From Amphiduros pacificus (Eukaryota > Annelida > Polychaeta > Phyllodocida > Hesionidae), in assembly GCA_949316495.1 (NCBI GenBank), contig OX439003.1:38206225-38270224 (forward strand): a stretch of 64,000 nucleotides of DNA, read 5' to 3'. A program made the translations under genes and the position numbers. Positions 46,991 to 60,586 of this stretch are shown here, piece by piece. Below the pieces are notes generated by a model. The model was given only the letters and a program-made list of their open reading frames with translations. It was not told the origin of the DNA and ran no database searches. Every line of letters begins with the position of its first letter. Position 1 is the first letter of the stretch.

Positions 46991-49900
46991 AAGTCCATAA
47001 TTACCAACGATGTCCTTCATGTAACTGTGTTGATCATGTATGTATCTTATGTTGCTTTGTCATTTCGATTTCTTTGACAATGCTATTTCCTTCTCTGATG
47101 TGTAAAAGCAATACAGTGGTGCTTATATATTGAAAACAGTTACTAAAAGTGTTAAAAAAATATCAAAGTGGTGTTGAATTAGTTTGAATATGTACTCAAG
47201 CATCTGAAGGAAGCATTCTTTTCTGAAATGTATTTCACACCTATCTTACCAAGAGGAACTTTCCGGAGTATAATCAGGAAACCTTTTGACGCGATTACAA
47301 GAAAAATATGCCAGGGTCTGAACTCATGTCTGGACTTTATCTTCACAATAACTCACAGCTCAGGTTTCTGATTGAAAGGGACAGATACGAACACGCTAAT
47401 TGGGTCGGAAAAGTTATCAAGTCTCTCAAAAAGACTGACAGATGAAACGTTTGCATGTGGCGGAAACGTGCATTGCACACAAAACCTGAGATAAACTGGA
47501 TTTGCCCAGGAATGTGACCGCTTTCCACGCATGCGCAGTCTTAACCACAGTTCTCAAGGCTCTATACGTCTTGACTAATTGCTATGTATTTGTCAACCGT
47601 GTTACCTTTAATTATGTCTGAAAAACGATGCTGGCAGAATTGATATTTCCATTTTTGATAACGCCAGAACATTTATGCACTTCAGTTGCACAACCTCAAA
47701 TTACTTCTCAGTTGATTTGACCCCTCTTGTTTTAAGGACGATGAAATTTGAAGTCAGTACAAATGCCATAAATAAACAGTTTTATTTGCTATTATAACCG
47801 ACATGATATTTAACGGAGATTTTTATGCAATATAGAATAGCCACGGTGGCATAGCAGCATCCTATAGCTTATGCAGCAACCCTGCCGCTTGATTACGATG
47901 CCACCCTCATCTCATTCTGGGGCATGTGTGAAAACCATCAATGAGGAACATAGATGGTGAGGGAAAGGTGATCGCAGATGTCAGACTCCTCAGGCAGGAC
48001 TGATATATGACTGCTTGCCTCATACAATCTTCCCTGCTTGGCTGGCTACGGTGTATTTGTGGTTACCCTGGTCCACAACTGCCAGGTACAACACTGATGG
48101 GGAAAGCAAGCTGATCATAGATTCATTATAAGAAACTCTCACCTATGACACACGCTTTGGGAAAATAGTACCCCATGATATGCTGAGCGGCGTGTTTTTG
48201 TTCACCGGGTTGTTATTGACTAGGCCTTCATGGCCAAACACAATTTCAAAATAATGCAACACATTAATTATATTGTTTAGATTGTTTATTGTTCACATAA
48301 GGCTCAATCATATTAGAATTTTACAAAACTTATATGAAATATTCAAATTGCGCATACGTTCACAATCTGATGACATGACAACAGGAAATGAAAAAATACT
48401 GTTTAGATTCCACGTGCATTCAAATAAATACAAATAACTATAATATTTTAAAGTTTACTATGATAATTTGGGATAACTTTGAAAGTTTGTAAACATAGAA
48501 TTCTATATCGTATTCTTAAGCGCATAGATACCCAATCAAGGCAGGTAAAAGACATGCACCACATATGTTGACTGTCATTTCTCGGTCTGACGCTTCCAAA
48601 ACCAATTCATTTTCCGCATGAAGCCGCAAAGCAGACTGGAGTGTTATGCTAGGTCACAAGCTAGGTCCCATTGTAGACCAGGCATTCCTCGCTCTTACAC
48701 ACATTCTATCATCGGGGGTGGCACTAATGGCTTATTTAGCTGCCAAAACACGTGTAGTTTGTGTTTGGGGTTGTAATCAAAGTTAACCAGGGATTGAAGC
48801 TTAAAATTTACATCCCGCATATGGTTTCTCCACAATTCATCGGAGAAAGGAATATGTGCTCTGATAACATAAACCTGATTTGGACCATACATAGGAAGTA
48901 AATAATACATACAACTAAATCAAAGTTGGACATGAAGGAAATTATCATTTTATTATTTTTGATTTTTATAACACTTGCATTTATTTTGTACATTGCATTA
49001 GTCCCCAATTGGAAAGCTTATAATGTTAATTTTGTAACCATTGAAGACTAATATCCAAATTAGATGATTTATGACAATTAAAGATTACTACAAAAATAAT
49101 ATATTTATGACATCATATATTCCTCGAAGAATATTACCCAAACTATCAATGAATGTACGCCGTGCGTGATCCCTTTAAACTTATTACTCTATAGATTAAT
49201 ACTGTATAAGTATATAGTTTTATAATATCTGATGATTGGCTTATTTTGAGAACAATATGATATTGACAAAAATATAATATTAAGAAAAATAATGATGTGT
49301 CATTGTTTAACTGTGATATATTTACACCACAAGCAATAATGAAAGCTAATATAATGACAGATCTGGGCCTCAAGAACTGAGGTCCCTCACTGGCCTGACT
49401 TGGTGGTCCTGTACGGCTTGGTTACTCACACTTTTTCTGCCAATTATGAATTCCTGATGCAATTACGAGATCATGTTGATTGCAAATTAGGATGGGTGAT
49501 ATGTTAGTTTGGGGCAATGTTTTTGGCTATGTTTGTCGATTATGGAAATGATATGGACGTTTATCAATGCCCCAAAGGGCTAACTGCAACTTGTTTCTCC
49601 TCCCTGTGATTAATCAGAGCACAACTTACTAAGGCTTTCGGTTCTTCTGGCGAGGGCCATTTTTCCACAGCTTTATTTGCATTATGGAAATGATATGGAT
49701 GTTTTCGTTCTGCTTGTTGCCTTAATCTCCACGGTTGTGTTCCTCTGCGGCAAGTCTCTGAAGGCGAATGAATAACACACTGGTTCATTTGGTGTATACA
49801 CAGTTAATCTCACTTCACCTATATTGAATCTTTGCAATATAAGAACCACTTTGAGGCACAAGAGGGACATTTGCTTACATCTAGCAAGTATCATCTGGTT

Positions 49901-50285
49901 CATAATGGTCATGCCATTTCTATATGATACTGCCCATAATGTAATGTGATAACTCGTATCAATAATGAAATACATCTTTATTACTTTATTAGATATTGTT
50001 AGCTTGTATATGGCATAGCCTATTGTGTGGCAATTGGTAGTAATTCTAGTTCTATTCAAATGAAAATAACTGAGTTTCAGATATCATTCTCATTGGATCA
50101 TATCATATTGTATTTTTTGCTGCAAAATAGATTTCGGAATCAGATTGAAAGCTTCTATTACTTATTGAAGGAGCATATAAAATGATAAAAAATGATGGAC
50201 ACAAACATAATAGCCATATAAATGTTAAGTATAAGCCAGTGAGATATGATTACATTTAAGTTAACTTTATCAGATGTGAAATATT
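46991..50285. other. Non-coding stretch right of the giant array
   Basis: No gene recognised. A GCATGCGCAG motif of NRF-1 type lies at 47529-47538. The duplicated phrase ATGGAAATGATATGGA appears at about 49543 and 49684. Frames such as 49564-49788 (minus) match nothing known. Confidence 0.45.
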
Positions 50286-50286
50286 G

Positions 50287-50332
50287 AGGAGGAGGAGGAG
50301 AAGGAGGAGGAGGAGGAGGAGGAGGAGGAGGG
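50287..50332 (+). repeat. GGA trinucleotide microsatellite
   Basis: Nearly pure (GGA)n with one GAA interruption. The minus strand reads as polyproline. Confidence 0.95.
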
Positions 50333-51428
50333 CTAAAATATGACAATCTGAATAAGCAGAGCGAGCGACTACAGCCAGTACATTATATGATACTGTGGAT
50401 AGGACAGGCAGAGTCACTGACTTATGACAACCAGTTTAGGGAAATGATATGACAATGACAGGCATGATAGCTTCAGTTATACAGTCCACATATTTACATT
50501 TTCCCGATCTTTACCTTTGCGCCATGGATGCTTTTGCTGAGAAGGTCAAATTAGCAGACTGAGTGTTCAGCATTAGCTGTAATCTGTGCTGTTTGTTGTG
50601 CACACATCGCTCACCATTGCCTCAATGGATGACGATGATGGTCCAACTGTATGCGTTACAATGAACCACCTGTGCCGTATAATGGACCACCGATATCAGA
50701 CAATACACCATATCACATGCTTTGTCACTATGCAAAGTGCATCGCCATAGTGCTTCTGTTGTCCAATCATCCTTAACCTCGAGTCCTCATATGTAGATGA
50801 TATGTAGAAAACACTATCGCCAGTTATGTTGTCAGCTTCTGCCATCTATCTTCAATATAGGATATCTGTGACACAAATGTGGTGTAATATTAGGGAAAAG
50901 TTTCTTTTCGCCGTACATGCTGCATTTTCCTTCTTCACCAGCAAAATCATGATCAATTCAGAGAAATATTTTAATATATTATCAAATAGTTATCAAACTA
51001 CCAAATATTTAATAATTTGATAAAAAATATATAGTTGAATTTATTTAAACTTAGAATTAATATTTGTTTGTAAAATATGCAAAGTGTAACACTAACAAGA
51101 AAGAAGCTTTTTTTATCATGACTTGGTAACAATGAATAAGTCAAATGATTTGTAGTTGGAATGGAGACACATGTAATTTGATCACACATGATTTATTTTG
51201 CTTAAGTTACAAATATATCCACCTATCTATTTATTGGGCCAATTTACATTTGACATTTAGATATTAAAATCACATTTACAATCTATGACACGTATTACCT
51301 ATTATAAATACATTTATCAAACAATCATCTAATCAACTATAGATAGCAGTTATTATTGCTTAGCCATATGCACTGGTACTGTAAGGTGGTGAATAGTAAA
51401 AAGCCGACCGTGGAATATGTATATGCCC
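50333..51428. other. Non-coding stretch
   Basis: I see nothing beyond AT-rich unique sequence. A short open frame beginning ATG GAT GAC GAT GAT near 50628 is 41 codons and unrecognised. Confidence 0.4.
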
Positions 51429-51707
51429 TGGGGGTCCGTGTGGGATAGGGAACCCATTGGGATGGGGGGTGAGGGTGGTGGGTACTCACTGGGGGTCCGT
51501 GTGGGATAGGGAACCCATTGGGATGGGGGATGGGGGGTGGTGGGTGGTGGGTACTCACTGGGGGTCCGTGTGGGATAGGGAACCCATTGGGATGGGGGAT
51601 GGGGGGTGGTGGGTGGTGGGTACTCACTGGGGGTCCGTGTGGGATAGGGAACCCATTGGGATGGGGGATGGGGGGTGGTGGGTGGTGGGTACTCACTGGG
51701 GACATGT
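51429..51707 (+). repeat. 69-bp G-rich minisatellite, about four units
   Basis: GGTCCGTGTGGGATAGGG starts at 51433, 51494, 51563 and 51632, so spacings are 61, 69 and 69 bp, the first unit being 8 bp shorter. Each unit carries GGGATGGGGGATGGGGGG and GGTGGTGGGTGGTGGG, with clear G-quadruplex potential. The later units are essentially identical. Since 69 is divisible by three, frames on both strands stay open; they are artefacts. Confidence 0.95.
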
Positions 51708-54700
51708 GACACTTAATGTTCACAGCCTCATACTAACTTTAGTTTATTCACATACTAAGTCTCCTTAACCAAGAATATTGATTAAGATATATTACCCTAA
51801 GTTTAAATGGTGTTTTTATCCAGGGAAAGTGACCTTTATTATTTGGTTTTCTGGTACATTTTTAACAACATTTCCCACCACCTGGTGGCCATGTAAGGTT
51901 TCTATCACATGACGTGATCAGGAGTAATTCGATTTACGAAACAGGTCAACCTCCCTCGCATAAAATGTGCTCGGTACCTATGACCTCATCCAAGAGCTTC
52001 TGGGTTGTCTCAACAGAGAATTCACGGAGGCCTTCAGTGATTACCATTCAGTAATTACAGGGTAACTTGAGTTACACATGAATATATTTTAGAGGCATTC
52101 AAGTATTGAATTAAGATATAGGAATTTGATAGGTGTTGATATTACTACAATAAAAGGAAGTCATGCTTAAAATCTATTAGCAGTGAAGACTCAATGGCGT
52201 TGAATGTAAATATTGAATATCTGAATACGAATGGCATGTCTTAGCACCAATTTCTGATCTAATAAAAATGCAAGGCTATACTTACCAGGGCCCTGGTGGC
52301 ATAATACAATAAATCTGAGACATATTCACAAATCTGATGTATGATAACAGGCCTAATATAATTAGGCCTCATTCATCGCCTGCAGAACTTTTGAGGCATT
52401 GCATTGAACATGTGAAAAATAATATTCAATATTACCGAGGGTATCTTAAGATTTTATCCTTATGTCAGGACAGAGATAAGAAAATGACATTCTAAAGGCG
52501 CAGTCGCCAATAATAGGAACTGAGGAGCCATTTCCACAAGTTGAATTTGCACAAAATGCTAATTCACACAGACTGAATATTGATTAGACCATTTCTATAG
52601 TATGTGATAATATGATAAAATGGGCGATAATACGATAAAGAGTTCATTACCACCACTTGTTCCTGGACTAAGATTCAAGATAGCTGTCTAAATATGTCTA
52701 GTGAATAAATCTGAATTAGGCATTGCGCCTGCTTGAATTGATGACTTGTGACTAATCTAAGCTAGTATATAATTGTTCATAATGAGCGTCCACACTTAGT
52801 TATTTGAATGCCTCATCAAATAAAGTTGCAAACTGCTTTTAAATGCTTATGAGACAAAGCTATTTTTAATGGTAGCACAGAATAACAAAACACCAAAGTT
52901 ACTTTAAAATGACAATTCAAAATTCAACACCAAATCACATTTTCTAGTTTGGAATTACATAAGCGGTCCCAGGAGGATATAAGAAAAGAAATGTTTGGAG
53001 CTCTGCAATAGCTTGTAGATAACAACTGATAATTCTCATTTTGTTTGAAGATTGCTACATTGGTCTCACGTGACCACCAGAGAGTGTTCTACTGTGAAAG
53101 TGAGATAAGAAGCGTTCCATGTAAGCTCCACATATCAAAGCCCAAAAACACTCCTCTTTGCTATAATATTCAGAATTATGCACCGGAAGTCAATCTTTTT
53201 AGACCTTCAAAAGTAGGATCAAGTAAAATCCTATGATTATTTTTTAGCCTAAGTTCCATACATAAGGTATAGCCTTTTTCGGCTGGTTTGTGCAAACCCG
53301 CCAATTTTCAGAATGGTTTATAAAAAGCATTGCGTGAATGTGTAAGGTGATTGGTAAACTGCTTTATGTTCAGAATTCACCTTTAAGTGGAGGGGTGAAC
53401 GGTATAAAAAGATGCTCACGGCCCACTGGATGGCAGCTCCCGATGGTTAATTGAATTAAGTGATAGGGTCCACACCGTGTTATCTACCCACCCCAGGCCT
53501 GACAAGCTTTTCAAGAAAATACACTCCATTCTGTCCTGCTCAGGTGAAAGGCAGAGACCATTAACCGAAGCCTTGATTCGTTACAGGGCACAACATCTAC
53601 AAGCCCTAAGGTATTAGCTAAGTTGTCATCGATACAGTTCATGCGGCAATATTTCAACCTTCTATATACTGAGACACATTTGAGAAACATGTCATTTAAT
53701 ATATACACGTACCCATAAGAAGACATTATACAACAGGAAACAATGTTTAGTTTATGAAGCTGTGAATGATGGAATAGAATAAGCAATGTCTAACGTTTTT
53801 CATATTGTAATTAGATCTTAACAGGCCAGCAGATGTCTACACAATATGGAAAGTTGTGATAAGGCTTGCGACAAACTATCAGACATCTGCTTCCGGGTCA
53901 GGTCACATGTGCTTCCGGACTGTGTACTCGTGCGACCTTTACTTAAAAAGCTATGGGCTACTTTATATGGAATATCCTATTTATTTAGCACATATAAGCA
54001 CATCAAAGGTCACTATTAATATAGACAGATGATAGAATTATTTTCTAAATCCATGGTTAGTTTGGTAAAGACCATAAAGAGAATACATAGATAAAACAAA
54101 TCAGTCTAACATCAGGTTTGAGATGGTACATAAATGTAAGCCCAAGCAAATTGGAAAATCAATATCTTCAGAAATATAAAGCAAATAAATCAGGTTATCC
54201 CTGTCTGATTGACACTAGTCCAGATCAAACAAAATAGGCTAGCACTTTTGATGCAATGTACTCCCCATTTACAGTCAGAAAGACTCAATTTCCTCAGTTT
54301 TCCACTGGTCCTTTTTGATTATCTGTAATAAATGTCAATTCATTAGCAGTTCTACCGCAATCTGTGCACAGCAGTAAGGACTGATATTCGGTGTTATATC
54401 ATGAAAATGACCTTTCTCTGTGCGACACGAATTCACTCTAAGAATACAAATGTATCTTCAGCTACAATTTGTAACTCTCCCTACAATATTTCTCCTTGAC
54501 CTTTAAACTATAAAAAGACGGATGCTTGTGTGAAAGTGGAATGAAGGAAAGAGGTCCGTGTATGCTGCATCAAGTCAAGACTTTAACTCACATAAGAGAC
54601 TCTTCTTTATGCTACTCAACAACCCATAAAGTAATTGCTGTAAGTCTTATAGAAGTACCAAATTTATGAAATTAATTTGGTAGAGACGTATATAAAAGAT

Positions 54701-55619
54701 GTTTGTTGCATTAAGGTGATGCAAACGCAGGTAGGTAAGGCCTTTAAGAGATAGCCTAATGGGTATTGCGTGCTCGGTATCATACCCAATGCTTTATAAG
54801 GATAACGAATAAAGAAGGAATCGATTTCAGAAGGAAATGTGACCAATTCTCATGCGATTCTGTAATTATTCCCTATTTAGTCTGTTAACGCTAAAAGAAA
54901 GGGGGATATTCATCAAGCTATATGGGAATTGGGCAGTGTTGTAGCATCAGGCATGTCAAGCTGGTCATGTGTGCACGGTTGCCTGGGACCTTTTGCAGCT
55001 GTTTCCACGAGTTAATGCTTGTATTACGGTAATGCTGACTTATCTTGGACCTTGAGCTAGTCATCTGAAATGTGAGCACAAACTGGTAGCTGTGGCTGTA
55101 ACTCACGATCTGTAATCCGGTCCACTTCTCTTGTACAAACCATGCATGCAGTCGACACGAGACCATACTGTGTGTAATTGAATTATTGTTGCTCCCGTCA
55201 TGGCAAATCATTGTTTGATAACTTAAGTTAAACTCAGCAACCGAGGTCCGATGCAATTTTTTTGGCAATATTTCTTAACGGCGTTGCCCATTTTAACAGA
55301 ATGACAAGCTGTCATGTGAAAAGTGGGAGAGGCTAGCTTCTGCAGATATCACTGCTTGTCACTTGTCACATTCTACTTTGTTGTTGTTATTGATAATTTC
55401 TATCACGTCAGGATGAAATAACGCTTCAGTACCTCTTGTGCTGGCAAACAAATTGGGACCTGCAAAGCCGATCTCTTTCGTATCCAAGGCACTGAATACG
55501 GATGCACATTATCATTTTTCACAAAATCACTAAGCGTTTTCCGCTGTATCTTTTTACATTTCACAAATTTTAAATTCCTGGGAAGCATGGCTTCTTTTGT
55601 GATTTAAAGAGTATTGGCT
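51708..55619. other. Non-coding stretch
   Basis: AT-rich unique DNA. A perfect 14-bp palindrome ACCAGGGCCCTGGT lies at 52284-52297 and a CTCACGTGACC site at about 53067. Short frames at 53045-53236, 53511-53786 and 54918-55268 have no support. A minus-strand frame starting at 55588 (MLPRNLKFVKCKKIQ) ends within 61 codons and is unrecognised. Confidence 0.4.
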
Positions 55620-55835
55620 CGAATCCGGAAGTGTCCCATGAGTGACTTTCATCATCATGCTTTACTTGTTCATCTGGCAACGGAAGTGTTGCTCTGCGCA
55701 TGATCGCCCGCGTGCGTGAAAGCGACAAAAGGTCCAACATCCATCATGTCCAAGTCACGTGATAGGTGTGAGAGGAAAGATCAAGCAGGGTGTCATTTTC
55801 TCAGTCTCTCACGTGACATTAACACGTGACTCATG
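55620..55835. promoter_or_regulatory. Candidate promoter: clustered ETS, NRF-1-like and E-box motifs
   Basis: CCGGAAGTG (55625-55633) and ACGGAAGTG (55680-55688) fit ETS sites. TGCGCATG (55695-55702) with the following CCCGCGTGCG resembles NRF-1. CACGTG occurs at 55756, 55810 and 55823, each within a CACGTGA context. Seven such motifs in about 210 bp, in a locally GC-richer patch, look like a housekeeping-type animal promoter. No adjoining gene was recognised on either strand, so this is inferred from motif density. Confidence 0.4.
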
Positions 55836-56347
55836 TCATATGTCGCCACGGAGACGAGTGATGTCAGTGAGAGGAGTAGCTTAGGTGTTAGGGGAATCTA
55901 GGAGGATTTAGGACCACCTGTCTGATTCCACCAGATAAATTCTCCCCCAGATCACTTTGTTGGGCGGAGGTGTCCGTTCCAACCCAGACTGGGTTCACAA
56001 CCTGCCAATCAAGCAAGCGACTAGTCCATTTCCTTTGATACATTTCAGCACTGGAGTGCCATATATCTGGCTTAGCCTGTCTCTCTTACACCACTCTGCA
56101 CTAGCCTCTACCCAGGCATGAATGGTGAATAATGCGTCTCCCACCATCATTTATGAACAATACATGTCTCTTGCCAACCTCAAACAAATTGTTTACTTAA
56201 CATAGCAGAATAAAAGGATGATTATTCTAAAGTGCCTCAATCATCTCCTTATATCAGCCACCATGATTTTGATCGCTACTTATATTTCATTGATCAATAC
56301 CATTTCACTGAATGGTAAAAATACTCACAGTGATATATATATATACA

Positions 56348-56379
<32 letters not shown>

Positions 56380-59300
56380 ACTCCAATAATAGACACTCAT
56401 TTGGTGAAAATATGCTGAAAAGAAGACACAATGATATTACAATTCTCAATGCTTCGGTGTGCCGTTCCGCCACCTGGTGTGTTCAATTTTGTCTTGCATG
56501 TGTGAGCTTTGTGGACAATTGCTGATTGACATGTAATTTTCTCTCAATCAGTTCACTACACCCATAACTGTCTTTCTATTTTCAAAATTCAAAAACTGAT
56601 TATTATATTTCTCTGCATGCATTTCTTGGCAAAATATTAATGTAATTCCTTCACAGCACAGCATAGAATGGTAGTCATCATTACGGCTGTCATGTCCACA
56701 AACCTATCCCAGCATGCATTATACTTGACTCCTGCTGGATCCCAAATCTCGCAAACAGTGAGAATTAGTGTCACCATGCTATTAACATAAAATGAAAAGG
56801 ATATGTTCCCTTCACAACACAATTGTGATGTAGCATTCATGAAGTTGAGCTGCTTCAAATCTACTGTGAAATATATCTGAGCCGAAAGGTACATATACAG
56901 ATAAACACACAACTCTGGTTGGTCTGGATGTTAAAACCAAACGAATATTAATAAATGTTATTTGGTCTTTTAATTTCGCATAGGTTCGAGGTGTAGGACC
57001 TGATTTACTCAGCCTGGGCGAGTGAAGAAATTGACAAATTCCTTGAGAAGGATTTAATCCCCCATTGCATTTCTTGTGTCATTGCTATAGAAACTGGTTA
57101 GATATTGAATTCACAAGACAATATTCAAGCCTAATGTTGCATAAGAGATAGGCATATTTTCCACATGTATAACTACACAAGTGTCAATGGATGTAATGTC
57201 GGTACCCCATGTTTAGGTGGAAAAAAGTGGTGCAATTAAAATGTTACTTAAATATATTACACATATATAAAAGATAATTGCGATAGACATCAGCGCATAT
57301 AGTAGCATTAATGAGAGTATTAGAATGTTATATGTAACACTACCTCTGCTCCCTGCACTAGTTTGTATGCCGTTTTATGTGTCCAGAAGGGGCGCAATCT
57401 AATATTGGTTTGGGGCCCAGTGTCACCCTGTATAATGAGCACTCTGATAAGTTGTTGCACAATTCAGTTGAGATCAGGCCAGTCTCAACATTTAGCCCCT
57501 GGGCCCCTAAACCTCCACAGATATTAGCACCAATCTCCATCGTTTTCACCAGACAAAGTCTCCTTTATTAGGATAGGTTTTTCCAATGCCATGCCGGTCA
57601 CATCTTCAAGATTTGTCTTCCCAGAACATGACAAATCATCAGACTGATAAATCCTCATATTTCTTAAACTATACACATTGTAGAACATTGGTAAGGCAAA
57701 GAGGATTGACCTGGGATTTATTCAGACTAAGCTTTGAGAATTGAACAGAGATTGTGTTGGGTGCTCTGAGGGTTGCTGTGATCACAAGAGACAAAATGAT
57801 TATTACCAAAGTACACAACGTGAAAGCCCGCGCCATTCATCACTTGAGTCCTTTTAGCGATGTGTGTACTGAACAAATGACATTCACAGAGTCAATAGAA
57901 TATAATAATTGGGGGTTTCGATGCCAGTATAGACTAGATCACATCATGTATATGTTCAAGTGGCCATTGATGAACAGCGAGGCTACAGTGAGAATTGTTT
58001 CAGCTCTATTTAGTAACAATGCGGGATAGAGTTCAATTCACTACCAGTTCTTCCATCCTATTGATAACCATATTGCTCAATGACCTATGTCTAATGTGTC
58101 TAATGTTAGCTTTGTTGTGTTTTCCCATTAGTGCATTATGATAACCAATAAGATCCCGATGTTTTAACTTGTCAAAAGGTGTAATTACGCAAAATCAATG
58201 ACTGACAGTGGTGACGAGACATTAGTGTGTAAATCATGTATCTTCACAGCTTATTGTCCACTGCGCATGTCCACAGCCCAGAATGCATCGGCAATGCGGT
58301 GATTTGTTTACCATGATGCAATGTTCAGGAAGTGTGCTGATGCGGACAAGTTTCTTAAGTGTATTATTGTGGGATATTTTAATATGTTGCGGCTTACCAG
58401 TATTTCTGAATGAGAATCCTGCGCTAATATTGCATAAGACATCTCGTCACAATGACATGATATGAATAACGACATCAGATGTCAGGACAGTTTTACACAG
58501 ATTAGTTTCCAGCACTTATATATGTATTAGTACATATCATTATATATCTGATTTCAAATAAAGAGCTCAGCTGGAGTCGTTTAACAATTTTCTCTTCACA
58601 CCAAGTTATGTAGATCTGTGAGAAGTATATTAATTTCTTACATGAGAGATATAATTTTGTTCCATTGTGAATTGAGACTTCAAGGCTGTGCAACGGCGGA
58701 TTACTGATTCTGAAGTGGCATACATACCAATGGGAATGGCAAAAAAGGGAAACATACAAAGATATTATAGATACTGTAGCATCTGACCTCTGCTTGAATG
58801 AGATATGCTATGTGATGAAATTACCAACCAGAGATGGTAAACTCATACCATCTGACATACTATAATTTTCGTAGACAATAATTGAATGACACCAGTTTGG
58901 AGATGCGTATCATATTTGGGTGTATGGTTTCTGTATATAACATTAGAATGATTTGATTTGTGTATTTTATGGGAATCTTGACCGTCAATTGAGATAATGA
59001 TCTGCTGATCAAAGGCAAGTGTAGAAGCAGGATTTGCTGGCGAGGCAAGGCGTCCTACTGGGCGCTGTTCTAGGCTCATTACAGGTGGCATACAGTATCT
59101 GTAGAGGACACTAATCATCCCCGAGGTTCTCTCACTTAGGAAGGCATGTTGTCAAGGAGCCAGGGGATAAACCAGTCCCTTGAAGTACACCTGAAGTCTG
59201 CAAGGGGCACAGACATCAAAAGGTAGCAAGCCCAGAAACTTCAATCACACACCCAACGCCGTCCCTTCCGTACCCTACCTCTGCCAAAGGATGTCCAATA

Positions 59301-59387
59301 CATCACACCTTATTAAGACACATGCAAGTGACGTACTTCACAGATACGAGGGGATGATCAAACATTCACTTAGATTTTTTCATATGT
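55836..59387. other. Non-coding stretch
   Basis: Includes a TA microsatellite at about 56334-56380 interrupted by a repeated CAGTGATATA. No exon or RNA gene recognised. A plus-strand frame at 57754-58029 has no known domain. Confidence 0.4.
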
Positions 59388-59440
59388 CACGTGATCACGA
59401 AACTCCCGTGTAGTTTGGCGCCATATTGGGTCAAAGGTCA
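59388..59440. promoter_or_regulatory. Compact motif cluster: E-box, E2F-type site, DR1 element
   Basis: CACGTG is at 59388-59393, TTTGGCGCC (E2F type) at 59414-59422, and GGGTCAAAGGTCA at 59428-59440. The last is a direct repeat of RGGTCA-type half sites with one spacer base, the DR1 layout bound by RXR, HNF4 and COUP-type nuclear receptors. The cluster lies about 600 bp upstream of a GC-rich leader and possible first coding exon. Confidence 0.4.
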
Positions 59441-59989
59441 TGTAACCTTGCCACACTTAAAGTAACTTGATTTCAGACGGAGCGTCTGATTGGCCAAAGA
59501 TGTGAACAAAAAGTTTAGCAATTTTCTTTACTTTTTGGTAGGATTACAGAGGCGAGTCACAGTGAATTGGGAATATGTCGCTATCAGCTTTAATCTCAGT
59601 TGAATAAATATGGGGATTTTTTTTATCACCATGCGATATAGCAGGGTGTTCGTTGTGAATCTCGTCTTTGTGACTTGCAAAGAAAGTAACGTAATTTAAG
59701 ATAAGTCAACGGCACATCAAAAGACTCATACTGTATTTTTGTCCATTTTGGCGGAGTAGGCACCATGCTAGTAACACTATATGTAGGATGCAGTATAGCT
59801 ACAGCGGAGTACACAGATGTGGGCAATTATTATGATATGATATAGTTGATGACTGAGTGGTCGCTAAGCTCGTGAAAGTACTGATATAGGACCAAGCTCT
59901 CCTCTTTTATCAAGACCCTAATCCCTGCTGGATCCTCGTGGTCTTATCCAGAGTGTTGACACGGAGACTGTCTTCGGCAGGCAGACTGT

Positions 59990-60345
59990 GTTGACAATTA
60001 GCAAGGTGGCGAGGAGGTGGCGAGGAGGTGGGGAGTGCCACAAGGAGAGGGGAGGAGCCAGCGCCAAGCGCCGCTATCTACCACCAGGCCACCAGTCTCA
60101 CGTGCTCAGCCAGGGAGCAGGCATTGCACCGATCCTCACTTGCTGAGCCATCAGGAGCTCACAGACCAGTGAACAAGCACCACACACATTGCTATATATC
60201 CAGCGCCCGATCTATGTGCACCGACCTTACATATATAGATATATATCAATTAAAAATATATGAAATTATTGGGAGATTAATTTCACTTTTGGATTTGTGT
60301 ATCTGCTCGCTAAGCTGATTTTTAGGATTTACCTGGCCACAAATC
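59990..60345 (+). other. Possible 5' leader of a plus-strand gene
   Basis: A GC-rich patch (59990-60215) with repeated GGTGGCGAGGA leads into AT-rich sequence. An upstream short frame begins at ATG near 60216 and ends before 60320. It would precede the candidate start at 60346. Confidence 0.25.
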
Positions 60346-60402
60346 ATGGATTTTGAACCTGGATTTCTGTCAATAAGACATGGTAATGGGATTATATTAC
60401 AG
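60346..60402 (+). CDS. Candidate first coding exon
   Basis: ATG at 60346 has A at -3 and G at +4, an optimal animal start context, with an in-frame TGA about 30 bp upstream. It reads 19 codons, MDFEPGFLSIRHGNGIILQ, ending CAG directly before GTAAAT, a usable donor, in phase 0. The upstream motif cluster and GC-rich leader are what a promoter and first exon would show. No downstream exon was recognised before the window ends, so the gene, if real, has a long first intron. Product unknown. Confidence 0.3.
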
Positions 60403-60474
60403 GTAAATTAATTAAATATTTTCACATCTGACTTAATACAGCACATTGTTTTAAATATTCTATGATTATAAATT

Positions 60475-60497
60475 ATTTATATATATATATATATATA

Positions 60498-60584
<87 letters not shown>
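60475..60584. repeat. TA dinucleotide microsatellite
   Basis: About 110 bp of nearly pure (TA)n, broken once by TATTATATGTATA. Confidence 0.95.

Positions 60585-60586
<2 letters not shown>

Noticed and set aside
52284-52297. 14-bp palindrome ACCAGGGCCCTGGT
   Set aside because: Short enough to occur by chance and with no repeat context.
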